Of a stretch of 64,000 nucleotides of DNA, positions 35,428 through 42,533 are shown piece after piece. The notes under the pieces are model-generated. The model was not told the origin of the DNA. It was given only the letters and a program-made list of their open reading frames with translations, and searched no databases. How positions within the stretch are numbered: position 1 is the first letter of the stretch; each line of letters begins with the position of its first letter. This stretch comes from DASUPK01 sp963843085. Its GTDB lineage: Bacteria > Actinomycetota > Thermoleophilia > Solirubrobacterales > 70-9. The translations under genes and the position numbers were made by a program. The stretch lies in NCBI GenBank assembly GCA_963843085.1, contig CAWJJG010000011.1:558001-622000 (forward strand). The letters run 5' to 3'.

Positions 35428-36717
35428 TTACTGGGATCGGGAATGGATCCGAACCGCTTCGATGCGGTTCTCGCGGACCGATTCCACCCGGATCTCGAAG
35501 CCGTCGGCGGTGATCAGATCGCCCCGCTTCGGAAGCCTGCCGAGCTCTCCGAAGACGTAGCCGCCGACCGAGTTGTAGGCGTCGGTGTCCACCGGCAGCT
35601 CGATGCCGCGATCCGCGAGGTCGCCCAGCGAAACGTGGCCCCGGACGTACCAGTCGCCGTTCGCGAGCTGGCGAAGGGAGCCGGCGAGAGGATCGGTCTC
35701 GTCCTCGATCTCCCCGACCACCTCCTCGAGGATGTCCTCGACGGTCACGATCCCGACGGTCCGGCCGTATTCGTCCACCACCACCCCCACCGAGGAGCGC
35801 TGCCTCTGGAGCTCGGTGAGCAGGTCGTCGAGCGGCTTCGTCTCCGGGACGATCAGAGCGTCCCTGACGGCCGACTCGATCTTCGCCTCGGGACCCTCGT
35901 TCATCATCAGCCGGACCAGCCGGAGGGCGTGGACGATCCCGCGGACGCGGTCGGCGTTGCCGTCCTCGACGACGACCAGCCGGTTGTGCCCCGATGAGAT
36001 GCAGAGGTTGAGGGCGTCCGAGACATTGGAGGAGTGGTCGACTGTGACCACCGCCGGGATCGGCGTCATCACCTCGCGGGCCTCCTGCTCGTGCAGGTGG
36101 AAGACGCCCCGGAGCATCACGGCCTCGCCCGGATCGAGCTTGCCGCCGACCGCCGACTGCGAGATCAGGACCTGCAGGTCCTCGGAGGTCGGCTGCTCCT
36201 CGAGCTCGCCGGGACGGACCCCGAACATCCGCACCACGCCGTTCACGATCCAGGTGAGCCCGACCGTGAAGGGCGCGCTGAACCTGCGGAACCAGCGCAG
36301 AGGCCGGGACAGCCGCCGTGCGGTCCCCTCGGGACGCGCGATGGCGAGCAGCTTCGGCACCTGCTCGCCGACGGAGATCTGCAGCGCGGTGACGAGCACG
36401 AAGGCGATCGCCACGGAGATGGTCACCGCGACTCCGTGCGAGAGAGATCCGAACGCCGGCTTGATCAGGGAGGCAACCGCCGGCTCGACGAGCGCGCCGA
36501 TGCCGATGGAGGCCATCGTGATCCCGACCTGGCAGGCCGAGAGGTACTCATCGATCTGATCGAGCTGTGAAAGCACGAGGGTCGCGGATCGCGTGCCCTC
36601 GCTGGCGAGCTGCTCGAGGCGAGAGCGGCGAGATCGCACCAGCGCGAACTCGGCGGCCACGAAGACGCCGTTGATGGCGATCAGGACGAGCAGCAGGACG
36701 AGCAGGGCGGCGGTCAT
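35428..36717 (-). CDS. HlyC/CorC-family membrane protein (CNNM + CBS + CorC_HlyC)
   Basis: 429 residues. The N-terminal CNNM/DUF21 domain has four hydrophobic segments (LVLLLVLIAINGVFVAAEFALVRSRRSRLEQLA is typical), then two CBS domains (VMTPIPAVVTVDHSSNVSDALNL; LIVPETKPLDDLLTELQRQRSSVGVVVDEYG) and a C-terminal CorC/HlyC domain (VRGHVSLGDLADRGIELPVDTDAYNSVGGYVFGELGRLPKRGD). Members take part in magnesium or cobalt homeostasis. Ion specificity cannot be read here. Confidence 0.94.
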   Translation of the reverse strand: MTAALLVLLLVLIAINGVFVAAEFALVRSRRSRLEQLASEGTRSATLVLSQLDQIDEYLSACQVGITMASIGIGALVEPAVASLIKPAFGSLSHGVAVTISVAIAFVLVTALQISVGEQVPKLLAIARPEGTARRLSRPLRWFRRFSAPFTVGLTWIVNGVVRMFGVRPGELEEQPTSEDLQVLISQSAVGGKLDPGEAVMLRGVFHLHEQEAREVMTPIPAVVTVDHSSNVSDALNLCISSGHNRLVVVEDGNADRVRGIVHALRLVRLMMNEGPEAKIESAVRDALIVPETKPLDDLLTELQRQRSSVGVVVDEYGRTVGIVTVEDILEEVVGEIEDETDPLAGSLRQLANGDWYVRGHVSLGDLADRGIELPVDTDAYNSVGGYVFGELGRLPKRGDLITADGFEIRVESVRENRIEAVRIHSRSQ

Positions 36718-36984
36718 CGCGGCCGTCCCGGCTCAGGCAACCGGCCCGGGGCCGGATCGCAGGCGCCCCGGAGGGCGCTCGTACTTCGAGGGAGGTCGTC
36801 GTCGGTCACAGGCGACGAGCCAAGGCTACCGGACGCGATGACGGTGTTTCCGGTGCTTGCGGTGCTTGCGCCGCTGTGCCCGCCCGCCACCCGCCCGCGG
36901 GCGGCGACGGGGTCCCGGCCGTCCCGGTCGGCACCGACGGATCGTTGTCCGACGCGACGACGCGATCGCCCAGGCTCGCAGCCG
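36718..36984. other. 267-base gap with a possible His/Lys/Arg-rich reading-frame remnant
   Basis: No confident gene. On the minus strand a frame ends RRKHRKHRKHRHRVR just before a TAG near 36826, and an adjacent frame reads SDNDPSVPTGTAGTPSPPAGG. Together they resemble the Pro-rich linker and basic tail of a secreted protein broken by a frameshift, but no start or signal peptide is present. I treat it as unassigned. Confidence 0.25.
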
Positions 36985-37263
36985 CTAGGCGAGCGCCTCC
37001 ACCTTCTTCGCGAGCTCGAAGTCGTTCTCGGTGATGCCGCCCTCGGAGTGCGTCGAAATCGCCACCTCGACCTGACTCCAGGAGATCGCGATGTCGGGGT
37101 GATGGCCCATCTCCTCGGCCGGCCCGACGATCGAGTCGACGAATTCGATCGACCCCTTGAAGTCACCGCGGTCGAAGCTCTTGACGATGTACTCGCCCCG
37201 CTGCCGCCAGCCGTCGAGGCCCTTGAGCCCTTCCTTGATCTCCTGGTCGCTGAGAAGTGCCAT
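36985..37263 (-). CDS. Pterin-4-alpha-carbinolamine dehydratase
   Basis: 92 residues: ALLSDQEIKEGLKGLDGWRQRGEYIVKSFDRGDFKGSIEFVDSIVGPAEEMGHHPDIAIS (partial citation of the length) and a C-terminal STHSEGGITENDFELAKKVEAL. The GHHPDI motif with the two catalytic His is the family hallmark, as is GGITENDFELA. It recycles pterin cofactors or acts in tetrahydropterin-like chemistry. No aromatic amino acid hydroxylase is nearby. Its start is only 9 bases from the start of a divergent gene. Confidence 0.94.
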   Translation of the reverse strand: MALLSDQEIKEGLKGLDGWRQRGEYIVKSFDRGDFKGSIEFVDSIVGPAEEMGHHPDIAISWSQVEVAISTHSEGGITENDFELAKKVEALA

Positions 37264-37272
37264 ATTCGTCGG

Positions 37273-38178
37273 GTGCGAATCGCAAGCCTGGTTCCGTCCG
37301 CGACCGAGATGCTATTCGCCCTCGGCCTTGGCGGGCAAGTCGTCGCGGTCACTCACGAGTGCGACTACCCGCCGCAGGCGGCGGGCAAGCGTCATCTGAC
37401 CCGGAGCCTGATCCGGGAGGGACTGTCGGCGGGCGCAATCGACGCCGAGGTCAGGCGGCTGACCGGGGAGGGACGCCACCTCTACGAGCTCGATGAGCCG
37501 GCCCTCGCCGAGCTCGATGTCGACCTGATCGTCACCCAGGCCGTCTGCGAGGTCTGCGCGGTTTCCTACGACGACGTGGTCGCGGTCGCCGGACGGCTCC
37601 CGAGCCGCCCGCGCATCATCTCGCTCGACCCCTCCAATCTCGCCGAGGTCCTGGCGGACGTCCCGCGGCTGGGCAAGGCGGCGGGGGTCGCCGATCGAGC
37701 CATCGCCCTTCGCGCGGATCTCGATCGCCGGCTCGGTGCGGTGCGCACGGCCGTCGCGAACGAGGAGCGCCCGCGGGTGCTGGCCCTGGAGTGGCTGGAC
37801 CCGCCTTTCATCGGTGGCCACTGGGTCCCCCAGATGATCGAGATGGCGGGAGGCGAAGACGTCCTCGGCGTCGCGGGCGAGAAGTCACGCACCGCCGAAT
37901 GGGAGGAGATCGCCAGATCAGGCGCCGAGATCGTCGTCGCGATGCCCTGTGGCTGGGACGCGACTCGGGCCCTCTCGGAGGTGGACGGCCACGCGGCCGA
38001 GATCGCCTCGATCGGCGCCGAGCAGGTCTGGACGGTCGACGCCGCGGCCTCCTTCTCACGACCCGGTCCCCGCCTGGTCGACGGCACCAAGCTCCTCGCC
38101 CACCTGCTCCACCCGGATAGGGTTGACGCGCCGGACGGGGTTGCCTTCGAACGCGTGGAGGAGACGACATGGGCTTGA
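37273..38178 (+). CDS. BtuF-like cobalamin-binding protein without signal peptide
   Basis: 301 residues from GTG 37273 (VRIASLVPSATEMLFALGLGGQ). The protein shows the periplasmic-binding fold of BtuF: SLVPSATEML, DLIVTQAVCEVCAVSYDDV, RIISLDPSNLAEVL and LEWLDPPFIGGHWVPQMIEMAGGEDVLG. No signal peptide or lipobox precedes it, and no btuCD genes are adjacent, so a cytoplasmic cobalamin- or metal-chelate-binding role is likelier than ABC import. It overlaps the next gene by 10 bases. Confidence 0.86.
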   Translation: MRIASLVPSATEMLFALGLGGQVVAVTHECDYPPQAAGKRHLTRSLIREGLSAGAIDAEVRRLTGEGRHLYELDEPALAELDVDLIVTQAVCEVCAVSYDDVVAVAGRLPSRPRIISLDPSNLAEVLADVPRLGKAAGVADRAIALRADLDRRLGAVRTAVANEERPRVLALEWLDPPFIGGHWVPQMIEMAGGEDVLGVAGEKSRTAEWEEIARSGAEIVVAMPCGWDATRALSEVDGHAAEIASIGAEQVWTVDAAASFSRPGPRLVDGTKLLAHLLHPDRVDAPDGVAFERVEETTWA

Positions 38179-38915
38179 ACTGGGCCGAGCACAGCGTCGA
38201 GATCGACGCCCCGATCGAGACCTGCTTCGCGGCGATCATCGACTACGAGACCTTTCCCTCCTGGCAGGGGGCCGTCGTCGACACCGAGGTGCTCGACTGG
38301 GACGAGAAGGGCCGTGGAAAGAAGGTCCGCCTCTTCGTCGACGCCAAGGTCCGGAAGGTCGACTACACGCTCGACTACAGCTACGACGAGCCGGCCCGGA
38401 TCGAATGGGACTTCGTCGAGGGCAACGGCATCAACGGGGCCGACGGCCACTACCTGTTCGAGGACCTGGGAGGCGACCGAACTCGCGCGACCTACAAGCT
38501 CGGGCTCGAGGTCGGCATCCCGCTCCCGGGGCCGGTCGCCCGCCGGGCCCACAAGACGACCCTGAAGGGCTCGGTGGAGGATTTGAAGAAGGAGGCCGAG
38601 CGGCGGGCCGCCTCCGCCCGCCGGGCCGAGGCGAGCAACAGCGCCAAGGCGAAGTCACCGGACGAGCGAGCCAGAGAGGACGCGCTCGCCGAGAAGGTCG
38701 GCATCAAGCCGCCGCCGAAGGTCGCCCCTCCGGCCCGAGAAGAACCCGAGGACTGGGCGCCTGCGGAGAACGGCTCGCTCGTGGAGCTCCCCGTCGAGCT
38801 GGCGGGCCGTGCGGCGGGACTCGGCCTGGGCGTGGCCCGCCGGGCGGTGGGCGCAGGACTCGAGGTGGCCGGCGCCGTTACCGGACGGATCCGCGGGCTA
38901 ACCCGCCACCGCTAG
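38169..38915 (+). CDS. SRPBCC-family (polyketide cyclase/START-like) protein
   Basis: 248 residues. The first 145 residues follow the START-like cyclase family: HSVEIDAPIETCFAAIIDYETFPSWQGAVVDTEVL... with a late LPGPVARRAHKTTLKGSVEDLKKEAE. After that comes a charged Ala/Lys/Glu-rich stretch and a small-residue C-terminal helix region (LPVELAGRAAGLGLGVARRAVGAGLEVAGAVTG) that may lie on the membrane. It overlaps the BtuF-like gene at its start and, by 18 bases, the convergent rhomboid gene at its end. Confidence 0.88.
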   Translation: MGLNWAEHSVEIDAPIETCFAAIIDYETFPSWQGAVVDTEVLDWDEKGRGKKVRLFVDAKVRKVDYTLDYSYDEPARIEWDFVEGNGINGADGHYLFEDLGGDRTRATYKLGLEVGIPLPGPVARRAHKTTLKGSVEDLKKEAERRAASARRAEASNSAKAKSPDERAREDALAEKVGIKPPPKVAPPAREEPEDWAPAENGSLVELPVELAGRAAGLGLGVARRAVGAGLEVAGAVTGRIRGLTRHR

Positions 38916-39740
38916 CGCCCCGGCGAACGTCGCGGCGATCAGGAACAGGATCCCGGCGAGCTCCAGGGTGTAGCCGGGGCGGCCGCTCATCCGTTGCTCC
39001 ACGAAGATCACCAGCAGGGCGGCGACCGCCCCGCCGATCAGTCCACCGATGTGCCCTCCGATCGAGATTCCGGGAATCGAGAAGGTCAGCACCAGGTTGA
39101 GGACGATGAAGAGGCCGAATTGCTGTGCGAGCTGCTCGACGCCCCTCCCCCGCGCCACGACGATCACGCCTGCCATCAGGCCGAAGATCGCGCCGGATGC
39201 GCCGACCGTGACGGTGTTCGGATCGAGGATCAACACGCCGAGTGAACCCGCGATCAGCGAGACGAAGTAGATACCGAGAAACCGCGGTGTGCCGATACCG
39301 GGCTCGAGGATGCTGCCGGCGACGTAGAGGACGTACATGTTGAGCAGCAGGTGGAGAAATCCCGCGTGCAGGAAGCCGCCGGAGATGATTCGCCACCAGT
39401 CGCCGTTCGCCACATCAGGCCCGTGCAGGCCGGCGTCGTGGATCACCGATCCCCCGCCGCTGAACTGACCCGCCCCGCCACCGGCCAGCTCAACCAGGAA
39501 GACGATCACGTTGATCGCGATCAGCGCGATGGTCGCGGGCATCCTCCCCGCGGTGGGGCTGAAGGCACCCTGGCCGACGCGGACCTTGGTGGTCTGGCGG
39601 GCACACTCCGGGCAGCGCATCCCCACCGAGGTCGAAGTCATGCACTCCGGGCAGATCGGCCTGCCGCAGTTCGAGCAGGACACGCCGGTCTCCCGATCCG
39701 GGTGGCGGTAACACGTCTGACGAGTCTGGGTCGCCTCCAT
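38898..39740 (-). CDS. Rhomboid-family serine protease with N-terminal zinc finger
   Basis: 280 residues. Residues 8-50 form a Cys/His-rich B-box-like zinc domain (CYRHPDRETGVSCSNCGRPICPECM, CPEC). Six to seven membrane helices follow. The serine is in TVGASGAIFGLMAG and the His in ISIGGHIGGLIGG, with WWRIISGGFLHAGFLHLLLNMYVL typical of the family. It should cleave membrane proteins in the bilayer. The zinc finger fusion is common in actinobacterial rhomboids. Confidence 0.94.
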   Translation of the reverse strand: MEATQTRQTCYRHPDRETGVSCSNCGRPICPECMTSTSVGMRCPECARQTTKVRVGQGAFSPTAGRMPATIALIAINVIVFLVELAGGGAGQFSGGGSVIHDAGLHGPDVANGDWWRIISGGFLHAGFLHLLLNMYVLYVAGSILEPGIGTPRFLGIYFVSLIAGSLGVLILDPNTVTVGASGAIFGLMAGVIVVARGRGVEQLAQQFGLFIVLNLVLTFSIPGISIGGHIGGLIGGAVAALLVIFVEQRMSGRPGYTLELAGILFLIAATFAGALAVAG

Positions 39741-39778
39741 AGCCCGGCCAGCCTAGACGAGCGGGCTCTTCGTCCCGG

Positions 39779-40474
39779 CTACTGGATCGTCGCGCTCAGC
39801 AGGATCGGCGGCGTCGGCATGGTCCGACCGGGGTGCGGTTCCTTGGTGACCATCACCTTCGTCCCCGTGCTGAGATGGCCGTCGACCGCGGTCATCGCGC
39901 GGCCGGTGTCGTCGGGGATGAAGTTGGACGAGGGCCGCACGCTGCTGCCCTCGGCCACCCACACCTGGTAGACCTCCCGCCCGCTCAGCTGGTGGAGGCC
40001 GTGCAGGTCGAGCATCGAGGTGTTCTCGCCCACAGCCATCGCGCCGCCGATTCCCTGCTGAGCGACGACCGGGACGGTCTCCGCGCCTCCCCCCTCTCCG
40101 CCGCCGTCACCGGCGATGACGTAGCCGCCGATGGCGGCCATGACGATCGCGACTCCGACGGCGAGGGCAGGGCGCGTCAGCAGCCCGCGCCAGCCGCGCC
40201 GCCGGCGTCGGGACGCCACCGGCTCCCGGACCTCCGCGGTCCGGGCGACGTCGGCGTGAACTTCCGCCAGGACGCGCTCGCGCAACTCCGGCGGCGGCTC
40301 GAGCTGCTCCACCGATTCCCCGAGCACCGCCACGGCGGGGGCGAGTGCCTCGAGCTCCCGCGTGCAGCGTGCGCAGGTCGGCACGTGGGCCTCCACCTCC
40401 GCGGTTTCCCGCGGGCCCAGCGCCCCCAGCGAGTAGGCGACCAGGTCGTCTCTGTCTGGGTGGTCGCCGATCAC
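39779..40474 (-). CDS. Anti-sigma-K factor RskA-like
   Basis: 231 residues. Residues 1-60 have the zinc anti-sigma signature HVPTCARC, one transmembrane helix lies near residues 100-120 (LAVGVAIVMAAIGGYVIAG), and the outer part is an RskA C-terminal domain (MLDLHGLHQLSGREVYQVWVAEGSSVRPSSNFIPDDTGRAMTAV...VMVTKEPHPGRTMPTPPILLSATI). Its ATG overlaps the stop of the sigma factor upstream (ATGA), so it should bind and hold that sigma factor at the membrane. Confidence 0.93.
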   Translation of the reverse strand: MIGDHPDRDDLVAYSLGALGPRETAEVEAHVPTCARCTRELEALAPAVAVLGESVEQLEPPPELRERVLAEVHADVARTAEVREPVASRRRRRGWRGLLTRPALAVGVAIVMAAIGGYVIAGDGGGEGGGAETVPVVAQQGIGGAMAVGENTSMLDLHGLHQLSGREVYQVWVAEGSSVRPSSNFIPDDTGRAMTAVDGHLSTGTKVMVTKEPHPGRTMPTPPILLSATIQ

Positions 40475-41043
40475 CAGCCCTCCGCCAGGGTCGCCCTGAC
40501 CTTGTCCATTCCGAGGCGCATCCGGCCTTTCACCGTGCCGAGTGGCTCGTTCAGCATCTCCGCGATCTCCGAGTGGCTGAAGCCGCCGAAGAAGGCGAGC
40601 TGGATCACCCTCGACTGGTCGTCGGGCAGGCCCTTGATCGCTCCCCGAACCTCCTGGGCAGTCTCGCGGCGGAGCGCCTCGGCCTCGGTGAGCTCGTCGG
40701 ACGGCGTGCGCTCGAGCAGCTCCTCGCTGCCGGCGGCCAGCTTCGGCGAGCGGCCGGACTCCTTGCGCAGCCAGTCGATGGCCCGATTGCGGACGATGCC
40801 GAGGGTCCAGGAACGAACGCTGCCGCGAGCGCGGTCGTAGCGCGCTCCGCTCCGCCAGATCGAGAGGAGGGCCTCCTGCGTGACGTCCTCGGCCGCCGTC
40901 CGGCTGCCGACGACCCGGTAGGCGAGTGAATACGCCGCTCCGGCGTGCCGGTCATAGAAGACCTCGAAGGCCAGCGGGTCCTCGCGCGCGACGAGGGACA
41001 TCAGGTCCTCGTCCGCAAGGCGCTGGACCTCGGCGCGCGTCAT
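40471..41043 (-). CDS. ECF RNA polymerase sigma factor (SigK-like)
   Basis: 190 residues. Region 2 (DPLAFEVFYDRHAGAAYSLAYRVVGSRTAAEDVTQEALLSIW) and region 4 (LPDDQSRVIQLAFFGGFSHSEIAEMLNEPLGTVKGRMRLGMDKVR) are both complete. It is co-translated with an RskA-type anti-sigma factor, so is probably released by proteolysis of that protein. It may control the divergent DUF4383 gene across 92 bases, which is speculative. Confidence 0.95.
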   Translation of the reverse strand: MTRAEVQRLADEDLMSLVAREDPLAFEVFYDRHAGAAYSLAYRVVGSRTAAEDVTQEALLSIWRSGARYDRARGSVRSWTLGIVRNRAIDWLRKESGRSPKLAAGSEELLERTPSDELTEAEALRRETAQEVRGAIKGLPDDQSRVIQLAFFGGFSHSEIAEMLNEPLGTVKGRMRLGMDKVRATLAEGW

Positions 41044-41135
41044 CGGCGCGACTCGGGATGATCTGGTTGGCGTCCTCCCACGAACATGGCTACGAGCGGT
41101 TCACGTAAACGGATCACGGCTGCGAGGAGATAGCG

Positions 41136-41576
41136 ATGGATGATGCAAGTCCCCCCAGGTTGTACTGCCTGCTGGTCGGTGGAGTCCTGGTGATCGCCGG
41201 GATCATCGGGTTCTTCTATGAGGCCAGCTTCGCCACCGGGGACTCGATCAGGACCGACGACGTCTTCGGCGTCCTCTCGGTGAACGGATGGCACAACGTC
41301 GTGCACATCGCGATCGGAGCGCTGCTGCTCGTCTGCGCGGGATCCGCGGCGCGCGGGGCGGCGCTCTTCGTGGGTGTCCTCTACATCGTGCTCTGCGTCC
41401 TCGGCTTCATCGCGACGGGGGATGGCGGGATCACCTTCGTCGCCAAGGACGACCTGCTGTTCAGGCTCGTGCCCGTCAACAACGAGGACAACGTCCTACA
41501 TCTGATCCTGGGGATCACCGGGGTGATCGCGTACTTCGCGTCCCGTCCGGCGGGCCGGACGGCGGCGGCGACGTAG
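41136..41576 (+). CDS. DUF4383-like four-helix membrane protein
   Basis: 146 residues with four hydrophobic segments: LYCLLVGGVLVIAGIIGFF, VHIAIGALLLVCAGS, ALFVGVLYIVLCVLGFIA and HLILGITGVIAYFA. The pattern NGWHNVVHIAIGALLL and EDNVLHLILGITGVIAYF with His residues at helix starts is typical of DUF4383. GAGGAGA precedes the ATG. Function unknown; such genes are often under stress sigma factors. Confidence 0.87.
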   Translation: MDDASPPRLYCLLVGGVLVIAGIIGFFYEASFATGDSIRTDDVFGVLSVNGWHNVVHIAIGALLLVCAGSAARGAALFVGVLYIVLCVLGFIATGDGGITFVAKDDLLFRLVPVNNEDNVLHLILGITGVIAYFASRPAGRTAAAT

Positions 41577-41583
41577 CGCTCGG

Positions 41584-41952
41584 CTAGTCGCGGCGACTGC
41601 GGACCTGGTCTCGGACCTGATCGGCGATATCCGAGACCTGGTCCGCGAGCTCCGAGAAGCGCGAGGGCCTCTTGCCGCCGCGGCGTCGCAGCTCGACCAG
41701 GACCAGGCCCCCCGCCGCGACTCCTCCTGCCGCGATCGCGGCGGCCGGGCGCACCCAGTTGCGTGGGTCCCGGAGGGAGCGGAGCTCTGACTCGGAGAGC
41801 TCGTCCGCCCAGGCGGAGAGCTCCTCGGCCGCGGCCTCGGTGACCGCGCTCAGGGTCTCCTCCACTCGCCCGGAAAGCTTCTCCGGAGGCTCGATCGGCC
41901 GGAGGGCCGAGCGAAGCAGGTTCTCGACGTCGCCCGAACTCTCAGCCGCCAT
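41584..41952 (-). CDS. Membrane protein coupled to second ECF sigma factor (candidate anti-sigma)
   Basis: 122 residues. The N-terminal half is charged and helical (VENLLRSALRPIEPPEKLSGRVEETLSAVTEAAAEELSAWADELSESELRSLRDPRNW, cited in part). One transmembrane segment lies near residues 70-88 (AAAIAAGGVAAGGLVLVEL), then a basic, helical tail. No zinc-anti-sigma HxxxCxxC motif is present. It overlaps the end of the sigma gene at 41942-42508 by 11 bases, so it is a candidate anti-sigma factor or sigma-controlled membrane protein. Confidence 0.72.
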   Translation of the reverse strand: MAAESSGDVENLLRSALRPIEPPEKLSGRVEETLSAVTEAAAEELSAWADELSESELRSLRDPRNWVRPAAAIAAGGVAAGGLVLVELRRRGGKRPSRFSELADQVSDIADQVRDQVRSRRD

Positions 41953-42508
41953 TGACGCTCATCTCCTCCTCGAGCTGCTTGATCGCCCTGTGGATCAGGA
42001 CCTTGGTCGCGCCGTCCGACCGGCCGAGTGAGCGGGCGATCTCGCGGTTGTCCATGCCGAGCGCGAACCGCATGATCAGGGCGTCGCGGCGATCGTCGGG
42101 CAGACGCTGGAGGTGGTCCATCACGCTCTTCAGCTCCTCCCGTCCCTCGACGATCCGCTCGGTCCCGTGCGGAGCGGCGATCGGCTCCGACTCCTCGAGG
42201 ACCCGCTGAGGGCGCCGGGCCCTGTCGCGGTGGTAGTTGGAGGCGAGGTTGTGCGCGATGCGGATGAGCCAGGGGCGAAGTGGACGGCCGTTCGACTCGC
42301 GCCGGGCGCGCTCGAAGTGCCGGTACGCCTGGAGGAAGGCCTGCTCGGTGACGTCCTCGGCATCGTGGTGGTTGCCGACGCGGTAGTAGGAGTACGAGTA
42401 GACGTCGCGCAGATGATCGCGGTAGAGCTCCTCGAAGGCGCGATCGAGTTCCGCCTTCGACTCCCTTGGCGCGCCGTTGCTCGCGGCGACCTGCTCGGAA
42501 TCCGACAC
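41942..42508 (-). CDS. ECF RNA polymerase sigma factor
   Basis: About 188 residues from GTG 42508 (VSDSEQVAASNGAP); the longer frame upstream runs through the end of the PlsC-GpsA gene and is rejected. Region 2: LDRAFEELYRDHLRDVYSYSYYRVGNHHDAEDVTEQAFLQAYRHF; region 4: LPDDRRDALIMRFALGMDNREIARSLGRSDGATKVLIHRAIKQL. No known anti-sigma zinc domain is adjacent, but a small membrane protein overlaps its 3' end. This differs from the sigma/RskA pair 1 kb to the left. Confidence 0.92.
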   Translation of the reverse strand: MSDSEQVAASNGAPRESKAELDRAFEELYRDHLRDVYSYSYYRVGNHHDAEDVTEQAFLQAYRHFERARRESNGRPLRPWLIRIAHNLASNYHRDRARRPQRVLEESEPIAAPHGTERIVEGREELKSVMDHLQRLPDDRRDALIMRFALGMDNREIARSLGRSDGATKVLIHRAIKQLEEEMSVNGG

Positions 42509-42533
42509 ACGGCAAGCGTACTCGCGCGCGCGA

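Noticed and set aside
14336..35434. GGGTTACT or AGTAACCC near 14341-14351, 22086-22098 and 35424-35434 as a common promoter motif
   Set aside because: The copies are in different orientation to the genes, and the last one overlaps a stop codon, so they do not form a consistent promoter element.
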